From the NCBI RefSeq assembly GCF_932276165.1, contig NC_063983.1, positions 4,595,501 to 4,659,500 of the forward strand: a stretch of 64,000 nucleotides of DNA. The letters are read 5' to 3'. Source of the DNA: Plutella xylostella. Its lineage: Eukaryota; Arthropoda; Insecta; Lepidoptera; Plutellidae. Both the position numbers and the translations under genes were made by a program. The notes below the pieces were generated by a model. It saw only the letters and a program-made list of their open reading frames with translations, was not told where the DNA came from and made no database searches. Of this stretch, positions 23,971 to 36,894 are shown piece after piece; position 1 is the first letter of the stretch, and each line of letters starts with the position of its first letter.

Positions 23971-24228
23971 ACGCACTCACGCCTTGTACTAATGTACTCC
24001 CTTGCGGGGTAGGCAGAGGTGCATTGCTGCACCCACTTTTCGCCAGAGTGTTATGTTAGTCCCAATGTAATAGGGGGCGGGCCTATTGCCATTTTACGGG
24101 CACATCCAAGACCCGAGAACAAATATCTGTGTTTAAACAAATATCTGCCCCAGCCGGGAATCGAACCCGGGACCATCGGCTCAGTAGTCGGGTCACTAAC
24201 CACTACGCCATTCGGTCGTCGATTATTT
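23925..24228 (-). mobile_element. Full-length tRNA-derived SINE with 37-nt A run
   Basis: Reverse complement of the SINE at 11434. The 3' tail is read here as 37 A residues (23933-23969), followed by CACGCACTCACGCC. The body is complete, and the tRNA head complement (GGGAATCGAACCCGGGACC) ends at GGTCGTC, 24220. The target duplication is GACTATTT (23925-23932) against GATTATTT (24221-24228), one mismatch. The long pure tail suggests a young insertion. The open frames across it are SINE artefacts. Confidence 0.92.
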
Positions 24229-27200
24229 TAAGTCGTAGAAATACCCTGTATAAATGTTACGTTAGTACATACAGTAGATACGCCACTCAGAGTGTGGCTC
24301 AGACTCAAAGCTGTGTGAATGTGTTTTTCTATCGCAATATTTTTATCGCAGAAATATGACATAGGTATTACTGCGATAAATCGCGGACAAAAGTATTATA
24401 TATTTTATCATATATGTCAGAATACGTGACTTAAAAATCATGTCCTACCATGCGCATAGCCTAAAACAAGTCATAGCTTCCACTACAACTCAAGGTGGTG
24501 ACTAACACAGCAGATGAGTCGGTGACTTTAAACAAAATAAAAAATATCGCATAAACTACAAGGACGTAAATGCACTAAGAGTGGGCAAAGGATAAGGTGA
24601 GCTCGTAAACTCACTGAAATACAACCGCAGACGTTACGGATACTTTAAAAGCGGTGACTCGTTACTGTAATGTACGATGTACATAATTAAATTGAGTAAG
24701 ATTGTTAGGACATTGGTATAAAAAACATTGCTTTAGCTTGTTTAGATAAACTTAGTAAGGTAGGTGTTGTTAATCTAAAATGTTATGTGTTATCGAATAG
24801 AATAAATTTCATTTAAGTATTCACCACAAACAAGATGAGTAGTAGCAAAGTTCTTTAATGTATTCGTTCTAATTCTTTTCATGCCATTTATTTATATTGT
24901 TTATTAATAAAACAAAAAATACATACTTTAACTGTCTTTCCACACACTAGTACTAAATGAAGAGGCATAATTAGAACTTAGTTTGGTCAGAGCTCTGCGT
25001 TGAACTCTTTTGTATGGAGAATAATCTCATGACATTGCATTGTTTCATTAATGCTTCTGCGTGTTTCGCAACTTCGTAATTAAACTTAGTTTATGTTTTT
25101 AAATCGTTTACATGTTCTTAGTTAAGAAGGTAATGTCGACCATTTTTTCAGAAAGAATCATTTAGATATTAATAAAAAAAAACATTAGTTGTCGTGCTGT
25201 CTTGGTGTAGAATATAATTTTAAGTTGGTATTTTTTTCTGCTTATTCTGCGATTTAAGTCTAAACTTTGTGTAACTATCGTGCATTTTGTATGAGCACTA
25301 GATCATAAATACATCAGAAATGGAATCAAATTATACATGCGCATTTAAAAGAGACAAAGATCGTGAGGTTTTAGTTAAAATTCTACTTTTTGCGCGGGGA
25401 AATGTTATTATCAAATAGTTACATACAAATATTATATTTTAGTACTTGTTTCTTGACAGTTGTATAAACGGAAATAGTTTATGTAGGCAACATAAGTTTG
25501 TTTTATCAAAGTAAAAAGCAAGTAGGTATATATAATGTACATTGTACATAATGTTTTAGCGTAAATATACAGTGAGCTTCATAAGTAATTATTAGTATCT
25601 TGCCAAACTGTCAAACAGAGAAAAGATTAGATCCAGATTATTACGAGGGGATTTTGTATTTGAAGCTGTATTATGTTTGAAAATACATAAAAATATTAGT
25701 AATTATGACTCTCAACGTAATTTACTTCCTTATAACAAGGAAAACAGCTTCCATACATGAGTCATGTAAGTTTCCATGTAATTGGGTCTCTCTGATATTC
25801 CAAAGTCACAGGTCAGAGAGACGTCAAAGATTATAGCCGGTATTCATTGCAGCTACAATTTGTACGCCTTGATATGGTTTTATCAATGCTGGATCTTATT
25901 ATGTAAATCATATTGCAGAGTGTATGTCGATATCGTCTAAAATTGCCACAGTAAAGATAAGTGTACAAGTTGATTTATGTTTTTTTAGGTTTAGATTTTT
26001 TTTTAAATGATCAATCAATTATTTAAAAAAAAATCATACAAACCCTTAGTAGGTATATGAATACCTTAGTAGGTAGATGTTGGTTAAGATACTAAGTAAG
26101 CAGAATTTACTAATAAAATTATCAGTCATAATGGCATTTCCTTACATACATTGAGCATCAATAAAATACCGGGGATAAAACTTTACTCGTCATTGACAAT
26201 ATTGATGTTTTATTATATCTGTAAAACCTTTTTGGTTGAATTACTGAAGTAATAAGCAAAAATAAGGTCAGGTCCTGTCATTAAAACCATCCTTTTCGCA
26301 GACAGGTTGCGTAAGGTAAAATCGCTTTCATAAGTAATAAAAAAAATCTCGTATCATCACCGTCCCTTCTCTTTTGTTGAATGATGACTCTGAAGGATTT
26401 TTAAAGAAATTTTAATACACTGCTACACTTTATGGCAACCATTATACATATTATTTTATTATTGTATGTTCTTTTTTATACGAAGATTGTTTTATAATTT
26501 TACTCCTCATGTTATTCAATATTGGATCGGATGTTAATGGTTCATTGTGGCTGGTCAGTGATCAAGTTGTGATTCAATGTAAATGGGAAGCTCGCCACTT
26601 TGCAGACTACTGATAATATTTTTATATTCTCTATAGATTTTGCTAAATGAATTATAAGATATGTGTTACACTAATATACCTAGCTCAATAAAAATTTCAT
26701 TACAGTTACTTTTTCATCTAAGATAGATCTTTCTATCCAAGATTAATTAAAGTACAAAGATTGATATATTTTCAACTCATCAAATCCCGCAAGATTTTTA
26801 TCTTATTTCTAGGATTGTTTATATAAAAAGTAACACAAGGTCGATTGTACCAAACAGTGCTCGTTATGTCTCAAATACTACTCTTATACAAGATTGTAGC
26901 GTATACGAGTCACAATTGGGCCCAGTTGAGGACGCAGAATAACAATAATTGAGACATTGCCATCTCGAGCAAATAATAATACCCCATCAGGTTTATTTTA
27001 CTCCAAATTATACCTCGGCTGTGTTGCCAGTGCGGCGTATAAAAGATACATACTTTCACTTTTTATGTGAAAATTTTATTAAAGTCACACTTTTTATGGT
27101 TCAATTTACTTTTATTTTATTCCTGCGGTAACTGAAAAGTAGTAAAACGATTTCTGACGCTTTTTTAAAACTTTAACAAAAACGAGAAGAGTTGTAATAA

Positions 27201-28863
27201 ATTACACTTTATTTTCATGAGTTATAACTAGTTATCAGTGCCTGCCAAAAATTCTGCATCTAGAAAATATTACGTATTCAAGACCAAAATCTCTTGCCAT
27301 AATTATTTGGATAACAAGTAAGATTTTTACCTCTTACATGCTTGTAAAAATACTCTCGTATTCGTAGGCTTGGGTCTAATAAACACATCCCTTATCCAGT
27401 AAAGCAGAGAAACTAAATTAAAAACATACAATAGCAATAACCACTCAAACAATGGGTGCTTATTAGGCCATGGTACCACGAGATCATCTTTTCACATCAC
27501 CGTCGACCTTCACCTATAGAAATAGATATATGTAACAAAAGATGATGCAACTTTGTCACATCAATCTTGAGTGAGTGTGACTATTAACAATATGACGGCG
27601 GCTCCCAGTGAGTGAATCAAACCGCTATTGTACCTCTATAGCATGCGTTCCACTTTATTCAATAGTAAAAGACGACGGTTCCCAAACTTAAGGCATGGTA
27701 TGGTGAGACAGAAGACTCAGTAAAGTAAAAGTATTTATTTATTTAACTACTACCAATACTGTGATACAGTGTAGAAATGAAAATTATGCACTATATAAAA
27801 TTTTGTTTGCTTGTAGACTTATAGTATATAACTATGTAAATGTAATCTTATTTGTACCTATCTGTTGTTTTTTATTCTTCATTGTGATAAAAAATATAGG
27901 CTACCAATTTTACTATTTGAGTGATGCAACTTGCTCATGACTTTTTACCTAATATCCACTTTATTTCCTACCAGTGGAAACTTGTAATGACTAGCTGTTA
28001 TTTATTTTAATATGTATTACTCAACATTGTAATAGTCGCTAGTTTTCCAAACAAAAAAAAATAAATATATATTTTTTTTTTTATGTTAGTCCCAATGTTT
28101 GACAATCACTGGAAGCACACTAATGGCGCCCCCAAATTATAGCATCTTTGTTTCGGCATGAAACTAATACTCGGATCACAACAAGTGGTATGAAAACATA
28201 TCTGTCTTGTTAAGCAATTGTAGCCGGCAACATATCACCAAGTACATTGTGAAATAATTTATAACTACAGATGTTCATAAGAAACGTAATATGTATAGAT
28301 ATAATAACTATGTAGGTACTAATGCACCTACTAGAATACTTTTAATTATGATGTAGATTTTTTTGTTTATCGAGTGTTTGATTATTGAATTCGTATACAT
28401 GAGCATATGCTCACGATTATAATCCCCGATGGTGATCATCATGACAATATTATTTTTATATTAATTATATTGTTATTTGACGTTGCGTTTTTTGTTTTCA
28501 ATGATCGGGATACTTATATCGTATCGTCATCATCATCACCAGTCACAAAGTATGCAATTCTCAATAATACCCTTTTTTAAATATAGTCATAATAATTAAT
28601 TACTTAAGTATATGACCTTATTTCACATGTTCCTTATTAAGTTACACATGTTTAACTAAATACCGATTTAATTTATTACTTCAATACAGAACTGAATGTC
28701 AACTACACCATCAAAGTTAAGACCAATAAAACTTTAATGTCAACCTCATTTTGATGATGCGTAACGACACGTTATCATTCAACATCTTTGGCATAACCTC
28801 CTCAAAGTACTGATATAAAGTGTATAATGAGCTATAAAATAATCATTGAGAAATAAATACATA
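24229..28863. other. Long unique AT-rich stretch
   Basis: No gene is supported. Two perfect hairpins are visible: GTCTCTCTGA / TCAGAGAGAC (25786-25795, 25813-25822), and a 15-bp AT-only stem at 25994-26008 / 26021-26035. A scrap TTATGTTAGTCCCAATGT at about 28082 matches 18 bases of the SINE body and is probably a remnant. Confidence 0.4.
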
Positions 28864-28870
28864 AATAAAT

Positions 28871-28980
28871 ACGTGGGGACATCTCACACACGGCCACCCG
28901 ACCCCAAGCTAGGCAGAACCTGTGTTATGGGTGTCGGACAGCTGATTTATCTACACAAATACATAGATAGATACTAAAAA
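28871..28980 (-). mobile_element. SINE 3' body fragment
   Basis: GTGGGGACATCTCACACACG, GGTGTCGGACAGCTGATTTA and CTACACAAATACATAGATAG match the body of the SINE at 529-776. The tRNA-like head is missing, so this is a 5'-truncated copy. Confidence 0.8.
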
Positions 28981-30051
28981 TAAAATACTCTTTCTAGTAT
29001 AGTTATGTATAACTCGGTGGTAGCGCAGTGCGCACGCGCGGTGCGGACTCGTGCCTCTAATTGATTCTATGCTCAAAACATACTATTATGATTTTGCGCT
29101 AACAGACGCATGGAAGACGTAACCATTCAATATATTTTATATAACACACGATACGAACATTACACGCCGAGTTAAAACTAGATTTATGTTCGTCATCTGA
29201 AAATTTACGGGCAATTATAATGTAACTCAACTATAGAAAGCATTTAAAGGCGAAATAAGCGAAAACGCAATAAAAAACCGAGTACTCGATTTCGCAACGT
29301 TTTAATTTACGATTTTAATAAACTTGAGACGTTTTTAAAACGGTCTCGTACCCGTTTTCGAAACTGTGAGATAATCCTTGCGAAAACAAACATTTCTTTA
29401 TCTGGGCAATAAATAAGAGTCATTGATCACGAATCCCCTATTTAATTACGGACTGTCCTTTATAAAATATAGAATAATACCTCAGGGATCGCAAACATTT
29501 GGCAACGGTTCAAAGATCGTGCAATTAATTTTCAATAGTTGATTTGTCTCGGGCTCTGTCCAGGGCTGTGTCACGATGCGACGTTACCGTATCTTTTGCA
29601 ATAAAACCATGAAATAATTGCTCAGGCAGTAGAGACTTGTCGCAACGAGCCGGCAGATTTCGGGACGATTGCGGACGATTGGGCAACCCTGGTTCCGATC
29701 GCAATAAAATTGGACTTCTTGCAATTCGGTTATTATATGGAATTGTTATCTAGCTTTTAATTTAATTTTAATGGTAGCTTATAATATGGCCTACATGCTT
29801 AGAGTTAGTTGCCTAGCGTGGTTTGTTTTTATTCTTTTATAATTTATAACCTAACAGTTATTATTGCCTAAGAGTTTAGCTAATGCAGTCGTTTAAAAGT
29901 CTTAATTTGTCTTATACGCTTACACATTGCACTTCAAACCCATGACAGCACCCTCCTCGTTAATTTTATCTTAATGTCATATGCACCTCATAAAACCATG
30001 ATAATAATTACGATAGTAAATATACAAATTAACAAAATCCCTCTTTTCCAG
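28981..30051. other. Unique tract upstream of the exon candidate
   Basis: The block 29030-29720 is repeat-free with balanced composition and motifs such as GAGACGTTTTTAAAACGG (near-palindrome, 29336-29357). It may be regulatory. No coding signal is clear before the pyrimidine tract at 30036-30051. Confidence 0.35.
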
Positions 30052-30121
30052 TGCACGATCACCGCCAAGCTGTCTACCGCAAATGAGATCATCCCGAGCT
30101 TCCACATACAAGCGCTTATAG
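30052..30121 (+). CDS. Candidate 70-nt cassette exon, gene not recognised
   Basis: A good acceptor (AAAATCCCTCTTTTCCAG ending at 30051) and a near-consensus donor (ATAG|GTACGT at 30121/30122) define a 70-nt segment of higher G+C than its surroundings. Read in phase 0 it is open (CTITAKLSTANEIIPSFHIQ, then ALI plus one extra base). A second frame is open up to a TAG at the junction, and the third has a TGA at 30084. Because 70 is not a multiple of three, inclusion shifts the frame of the next exon. Joined to the exon at 35005, phase 0 would end after eight further codons (ALTGPAPQ then stop). The splice sites are seen. That it is an exon, and of which gene, is inference. Confidence 0.3.
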
Positions 30122-33098
30122 GTACGTAAACAAACGTCAAACAAACAATTGGGAAGCAGAAGCTATTCTCGAAGCTTCTACGGAACCGCTAGCTGTCTAA
30201 ACGCCGCCCGCGGCTACGCCCGCCACGAAATTAATAACAAGGAGAACCATTTTAACGCAGCGCTTCCAGTAAACTATAAAGGGCGATGGGCCAACTTTAT
30301 AACAGCATTTATCCAGGCTTATTATAATAAAACGTGGTGGCCCGCTCGGTTCCTACACGGTTTGACCCCGAGGATGTTAGACCGCGATTAGTCTGCTACT
30401 AAAGGAGTATGTAGTTCTAACATTGTACTGTCAGGGAGAAACGAGTTTGACCAACCGTTTCTCCTGGTTTTGAAGTATGCGCTACGGTCTGCGCGCGTGC
30501 ATACTAAACCACGTGTTACAGTTCCGCACAGAATGGTTTCCCCTACTGTACCGTCTTGGCTGCGCCTGACCATACATGGAATTGCGCACGCAGTACTACC
30601 GCTCCTATATCGCGTGTTACATGACATAAATGACCGTTATAGGGAAATTTTCTATGTCTTTTGCGAGATTTCCCGCCGAGAGCTCCATTTACCATGTAGG
30701 CAGAAATATGGAGCCACTTGGCGAATTGCACATAAAGATACAAAGATATGTTAATGTTTAAACGAAGATTATTTTTGATAAAAAATAGTCATAAATATAG
30801 GTTTGTACGATTTAGATTATATGAGATAAACCGAAAACCCCATGTAAAGTTTGATACTATAATTATCATAGTATTATTTAAATTAGGTACTAAGGACTGT
30901 AACATGGAAACACACACACCCAACTATACCTACATATATTATTTGCAGCAAATAAAAAATAACTATATTAAAAAAAAAAACTATTCTCTCCCGCCGCGTC
31001 AAGATTTCAAAAACCGAACGTATTCAATTGTTTCTTCGAACGTTCCGCATGTGGGTCAGCGTCAGAGTGTCGGCAGCTGGCACATTTAATTCGCCCATTG
31101 CCCTCCGGTCAGAAACTAATTTTGACACACGTCCTCATAATGAGATACGGTCACGCGAGCCACGAGAGAGCAGCTCCAGATCGCACAGATACGTCGCTCC
31201 ACTGGTTTCTGAACGTACTGGCTCGGATAAAGGATATACGTAGATTGGATTAAACTTGATTCTTTATACCTACGGGGTTATTACAAGTGAGTTTTTAAAA
31301 AAGGAAGGCGCGGTTCAAAATTTAATTAATAACTTTATAAACTAGCATAGTTATAAATCTATCATTCACTTAAATTTCTCTACCCATAAAAAAGTAAAAG
31401 ATCTGACACAGTTATCACAAACATCTGCAACGTCTTGCAAAACAAACATCGTAGCCTATAATAATAGTACCAAGTACAGCTATACCGTATCATTTAGTAG
31501 TCAAAGTAGAATACGCACGTGCCGCCGCGGGGTAAAATAGATGTATGTGTTTGTTTACGAAAGTAATTTAGTTATGTCCAACTGGCTTATATTATACATT
31601 TACATACTTATAGAATGTGTGTGTAAATGTATATAAATCGATATAGGTACTTGCTTTGATATAGACTATAAATCATAATAGCCCTATACAGCATAAGCCC
31701 TACTTTGCCCACAAGGATTGGAAGAAACGAAAAAGTATAGATATAAAAACATATTGGAAGACTCAAACCTAAAAAGGTATTAAAGAGAATAACATCTTTT
31801 ACACTATTTGAAATTCATTACAGACAGAAAATTGATAAAAAACTGTATTTTTTTGAGAAAGAGAATTTAATGTTACCACTTATGTGTAAAATAAGTTAAT
31901 GCATTTAACGCGCCTGTCTGCGAAATTAAAGATCAAGAGCAGTAATGTACAAGTTGTGCAACTGACTGACTCATTCGTATCTTTCATGTATAATAAAGTA
32001 CTAAAACTTTGTGTGCCAGTATAAAAAAAATATGACGAAAGAGGGATAGGATGATATTTAGGGTGATATTATAGGATCAACAGGGCGTATTTTCGTGTCA
32101 ACAATTATTAGTAGATACCTATTTTACATGACGCACAAAGCCGACCCTAAATAAGGAAAAGGCTAGGAAGAAGAAGAAGAAGAAGACCTATATGTATAAC
32201 GTGCCTTCTGTTTAATAGGTAAATAATTAATATTTAATCATTATTAAACACACATCAAGAGGTCGTGGCTACGCCCGTAAATCTTCTCACCCATTTACTT
32301 ACGTTCTATCACTCGAGGCGTATCTATATTTACGAAGACACACAGATATTTATCATGCTATTTTATTTCTATGAGCAACTGTTATAGAGCTGTTATAGAG
32401 TTATCCAAAAGCGGGCTATCCTCCTCACCTAGTTTCATTAATAACTCGATATCTCCGATAGAAAGCCGCGTCTCTGCGGTGGCGGGTAGGTTCTGAGGAT
32501 TGAATATTTGTGGTTTGGAAACAATATATCTGCGCTACGTGTGGTATTGCGGACCGATGCTCCGGTTCAGCCTATGATGGGGCAATTGAAATAACATTTG
32601 AAACCAATTGCAGACCGTTGACTGAGCTGTACTCTTAATTGAATCCTTAACTTGCAGTGTGAGACGTAAAATGTTTTATGTCATACTTCTGCCATCAATA
32701 TATAGCTAGATTGTCTCCTATCAAGTTTTTATCTACTATGGTTGTAAATTTCTACATTTATTCACACTCGCTGTATTAATTATTCCTTAATAATTTCTGA
32801 AGTAAACATGAAAAACACATTTACGATGATCGAATAAATTACATGAATCGGTCCTATATAAGATTTAGTTCCCTGCATACATTTATGAGAGAAATGTGTT
32901 ATACTTACATTATTTAATAAACATTAAACTTGCAAGTGAAGTTTACTATGAAGACGTTAATTGAGGAATTAAAGCTAGAGTGCCTAGGAATGCTAATGTG
33001 ATTAGATGCTGGCCGCTGCAGTCACTAATAAAACTGATTTTGATGGCAGTGGGTGCGGGCTCTTCCTACGATGACAACATTATCAAGAAAGTACAGAA
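30122..33098. other. Unique tract, intron-like, with several chance ORFs
   Basis: The first 640 bases are unusually GC-balanced and hold open frames on both strands (30149-30391 +, 30470-30754 +, 30388-30627 -), none with a recognisable domain. A perfect 9-bp hairpin GGAGAAACG / CGTTTCTCC lies at 30435-30443 and 30456-30464. A (GAA)n microsatellite is at 32167-32186. The rest is AT-rich. Confidence 0.35.
32167..32186. repeat. GAA microsatellite
   Basis: A run of six to seven GAA triplets (GAAGAAGAAGAAGAAGAAGA) in otherwise AT-rich DNA. Confidence 0.85.
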
Positions 33099-33282
33099 GG
33101 ATTATTCTATACTGACGAAAAGTAAACGAACGAGAGCTGTACAGAACGGTAACTCTTTACCGACGAAAAAAAGGAACGAGAGCTGTCGTGCTATCGGCAC
33201 GTTTAATACAACGAGAGAGAGTCGAGGATCGCGCTGCAGCTCTCCGAAACTTCGTTTTTAGTCATATAGTAATAGTAACCCC
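33099..33282. mobile_element. MITE, GGGGTTACTCTATAC family, copy 1
   Basis: It starts GGATTATTCTATACTGACGA and ends with the inverted form CGTTTTTAGTCATATAGTAA then TAGTAACCCC. An internal duplication repeats the ACGAAAA..AACGAGAGCTGT block at about 33114 and 33162. Relatives lie at 53500, 57857 and 63617. There is no transposase. The + strand open frame across it (32980-33261) is an artefact. Confidence 0.75.
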
Positions 33283-34172
33283 GGGAATGTTATGTTCGGT
33301 GCCTTTATAAATTAAGTTTCCTTCAAAAAGCAGTACTGAATCCAAGCCGAAGAATCCCTCGACTCAGTCTCGAGAGCGATACGGCTCTACACTACAGTGA
33401 AACTGTATTATTCTGAATATACCTTTAGGTATACGTATATTTAAGAAAAAACATATTTTTTGACAACATATATTACATATTTTCTTTGCATTAATGTGTA
33501 GAATAGAAAATATTAACTCCGAGTGTTGATTTTGTGGGAGACTCACTACTGTGCCTCCTCTAGCGAGATAGACTTGGATGATGCGAATATTATGAACTTG
33601 TTTAATGACCCGGTAGCTTCGATTATCGAGTTTACAATCAATAAATGCCATTTTCGTACCTATGCGTAGTGAGATAGAGGTAAATATTGCGCGGGTGTGG
33701 GTGTAACTCTATGCATGAATATAATTGTCTTGTGCTTTTGTATAAGTATCTACTTGATAGGGTTGACAAAAAAGGATGAGCTAATATATTTTTAATGATG
33801 CGTACTTACCTAAGTATATTAGTTGTTGGTTAGACCTATATTGTATAATTAGGTATTAATAGGATGTTGTTAGCTTATATGCGCATTTATCTTAACAGCA
33901 TTTGATAGCCTCTTGACAGTGTGTCAGAAGCTGCTAAAATGAAGGTGATAGATACGTGAAAACTCCACCTCCACTGCACAACGTCTTCTTAGGCGGTACA
34001 ATCAACAAAAGAGATTAGTGCCCTACTCCCGCAAAAATTGAACTTAAGACTCTTAAGAGTCACTGGTTAAAGACCTAACAGTTGAATAATATTTCATCGA
34101 TACGCACTCACAAGCAAATTGGTTAAGTTTTTAGTTTCACCTATATCATTCGTAAATGACGCTTAATCTAAG
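33283..34172. other. AT-rich stretch, nothing recognised
   Basis: No supported gene or repeat. The minus-strand open frame at 33364-33651 has no family signature. Confidence 0.45.
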
Positions 34173-34412
34173 TGAAGTGGCAGTAGGCTGGTCATATCTG
34201 CCGAAGAACCGATAACCGTGGTAGACGAGTTCTCGAGTGGAGACCACGAACAGGCAAACGCAGCGTGGGACGCCCTCCTGCCCGCTGGACTGACGACCTT
34301 AGGCGAGTAGCCGGTAGTGGCTGGATGAGGAAGGCCGAGGACCGAGTGTTGTGGCGCTCCTTGGGAGAGGCCTATGTTCAGCAGTGGATGGTTATTGTCT
34401 GATGATGATGCT
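34173..34412 (+). mobile_element. RTE-like LINE 3' end with RT C-terminal coding remnant
   Basis: The sense strand still reads as the end of a retrotransposon polyprotein, with some frame breaks. Recognisable stretches are WRPRTGKRSVGRPP and, after a frame break, SGWMRKAEDRVLW, SLGEAY and QQWM. It ends in a TGATGATGATG simple tail. This C-terminal block is typical of lepidopteran RTE-clade LINEs as I know them. It is a dead, 5'-truncated copy. Confidence 0.82.
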
Positions 34413-34788
34413 TAAACGAGAGATTATTCGCTGGGTGGGTACATATTTCTTTTGCTGACTGTAAATTCTAACACGATCGATTGGTATTAAAGAAAGATTT
34501 ACGATCCCATACTGATTTGAAGACTATAAAATTGGTTCGACCACTTACTGTTCACTGAATAGCATTCGTCATACTTATCAACCAATTTGATGGCATAATC
34601 TACTTAATTGTTATTGCTTGAAATAAAGAAAATATTAAATTACTCTAGTTGTGTTTCCGGTGAGTTCCGTAATTTTCTTTTCGGCAGGCTTCGGTTAATA
34701 TGAATTCATTGGCAGCATCATACCAGAATTAATAAAATTCTACCTCTTGACTAGATTTAGAAAATTTTTATTGTTTATGACTAGATTA
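34413..34788. other. AT-rich stretch, nothing recognised
   Basis: No supported gene or repeat is visible between the LINE fragment and the next interspersed repeat. Confidence 0.45.
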
Positions 34789-34870
34789 TACACTCACGAG
34801 CAATGAAAAAGTTCAGACATTTCAAGTAAAATCGAAGTTCGTACCTGGTTGTGATTATAATGTGTTACAA
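34789..34870. repeat. Interspersed repeat, TACACTCACGAG family, copy 2
   Basis: TACACTCACGAGCAATGAAA then AAGTTCAGACATTTCAAG shares its first blocks with 9259-9300. Class unknown. It lies just upstream of the terminal exon candidate. Confidence 0.5.
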
Positions 34871-35004
34871 TAAATGCAAACATTTTATCGGGAATATCTG
34901 TGTGGTACATCTTATCTACACAGCAAGATCATGTAACGTGTAACTAAGTAAATTTTACGCACATATTCCTGCCAATCCATTATCATTTATTTCTATTTTC
35001 GCAG

Positions 35005-35172
35005 CTCTTACCGGACCGGCTCCTCAATAGAGATATCATACAAAATGGCGGCACTTACTCCAATTACCATGATATCAGTAAAAGTCTAGATAGAAACGGA
35101 GTAAATAGCGCCGTCCGCAGTTACGACTTGAAGCTTTCCCATCCGATAGTCCCAACTGATCACTGGTCTTAA
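35005..35172 (+). CDS. Candidate 3'-terminal coding exon, gene not recognised
   Basis: A good acceptor (TTATTTCTATTTTCGCAG ending at 35004) opens directly into a phase-0 frame of 55 codons ending in TAA at 35170-35172, which overlaps an AATAAA (35172-35177). The peptide starts LLPDRLLNRDIIQNGG, has a Ser/Asn/Tyr-rich middle (YSNYHDISKSLDRNG) and ends SYDLKLSHPIVPTDHWS. Codon third positions and the jump in G+C against the flanks look coding. It has no methionine, so it cannot be a stand-alone ORF. I do not recognise the protein. The polar tail could be the C-terminus of a transcription factor or a membrane protein. The 70-nt exon at 30052 would shift it out of frame when included. Confidence 0.4.
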   Translation, partial: LLPDRLLNRDIIQNGGTYSNYHDISKSLDRNGVNSAVRSYDLKLSHPIVPTDHWS

Positions 35173-35177
35173 ATAAA

Positions 35178-36894
35178 TATCTAGGTACATCAAGTGTCAA
35201 TGAGCAGATGATTTTTTTTTAAATTATGTGGTGCAAAGCTGGGAGTGAAGTCAGATTAATAAATATTTAGAGTAAAAAATCGAAAAAGTAACAATTATGT
35301 TTTAAGAATGTAAATTAACAACACACACAAATATTTTGCATGCATCTATTAAAACTAGTAGCTAGGTATAGTAGGCATGTACAATGTACATTGTAGGTAC
35401 ATTTTGCTGCATATGTAAATACAGCTTAATCACAAATTATAGAATTTTGCCCAGTTTTTGGTTAAAATATAATTTCATTAATAATAAATATAATCCAGTC
35501 GACCACAGCGCTACATTTCATTTTGGTTTTGCTTAATATAGAGTCAACAACACATAGAACACCATACACGCTACACATACAATTCCAAGAGTCACAGGTT
35601 CAAGATACATAAACTGAAAAAACATGAATCGATAGACACAAACAAGCTCCATCTCCACTGATGCAGGAACATACAACATACGTAAGAGGTATGTTACTCT
35701 GAAAGGTTGATATTGTATGATGGGACATAATCTAATAATGACCGTATAGGGCACAGAAGAGCTTCCACTTTCACAATATTACTGAATCATGGATGATCGC
35801 CGCCCTATAAGGGAAGCATTTATAATATCCCTTACCTTCTACAGAAGTTAGATGGTAGATAGGCGGCTTTTCAAAATAGCATTTAACTTGATAGTCGAAT
35901 AAAACCAAAATTTGAACGATATTTTTAAATTAAATTTAGTTTGCATGTAAAATAAATTAAGCATAGCTCCACTATTACAAAAGTAACAAAGCAACTCTAT
36001 TTTATTGCTTTGCAGAAAGTAACTGAATCGAGATTTCAGTCATCATTTAGAAAAGGATACGATTTCTTATGAAGCAGATCCAGTCTGACCCGGCCTATAC
36101 CAACACTTTCTGTAGTGTTTTTATGTCTTTGTTACGTGGCAACTTGGCTTACTCGCTCTTTATACATTATACCCCGCAATCAGGGCCCGGCCATGGCACT
36201 TTTGAAGCCGTAAAATAAGACGAAACTTGTAGCCATTAACAATTTCAACAACTAAAATTATAGTGATTGAAATTTAATAGAAAGTTACCATAAAACAATG
36301 TACATAAAATCGTATTATGGTTACAAATGGTTACAAAATTGACATAATATTTCGAGTAACTCCCTAAAATTTATCGACAAATAATGACACTGCATTTATC
36401 GACGCGCACATTCTAATGGTATTCGAATTTGTGATAATAATATTATTATTAAAAGTAGATTTCATCACGAAGGGAAATCTCCGAGGAATGCGCGTGCCAG
36501 AATCGACCATAACCCTCTCACAAAATACCAAATTGCTTTTTAAATCAAGCACTCACGCGGAAATAAACCACAATAAAAAAGGAAGTCCCCAATTTTCTTT
36601 TTATCTATTTGTTTAGTGCAATTTACCAAAATTGCCCGTAACTTTTATATCCATTTACGCGAAAGTCGATAAATGATATAAATCGATTCGAAAGAGGGCT
36701 CTTAACATGATCGATCGCTTGGCAAAATCGGGCTGATTCACGAATTACTCATTCTCGAGAGCACTTCATTAAGACAATCGGGATCCGGTGCAAATGACTT
36801 GTACACGGCACTCCGTCACCATCAGCAGCGGGAGATTCTGAGAAGCCACTTTTTCTAACAAGCGAACCTATTAGCGGTCGTGATTGTGTAGCGC
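35178..36894. other. AT-rich, then balanced repeat-free tract
   Basis: This would hold any 3' UTR of the exon above, but no downstream GU-rich cleavage context is clear. From about 36440 the sequence is balanced and repeat-free, like conserved regulatory DNA. No gene is supported. Confidence 0.35.

Noticed and set aside
25994..26035. 15-bp perfect hairpin made of A/T runs
   Set aside because: Homopolymer-driven and expected in AT-rich DNA. Loop and arms lack miRNA features.
30054..30200. Stop-codon readthrough: a frame open on both sides of a TGA at 30084, 37 codons after it
   Set aside because: The peptide looked plausible (HTSAYRYVNKRQTNNWEAEA), but the frame crosses the donor at 30121, the context after TGA is not a known readthrough motif, and the length is within chance.
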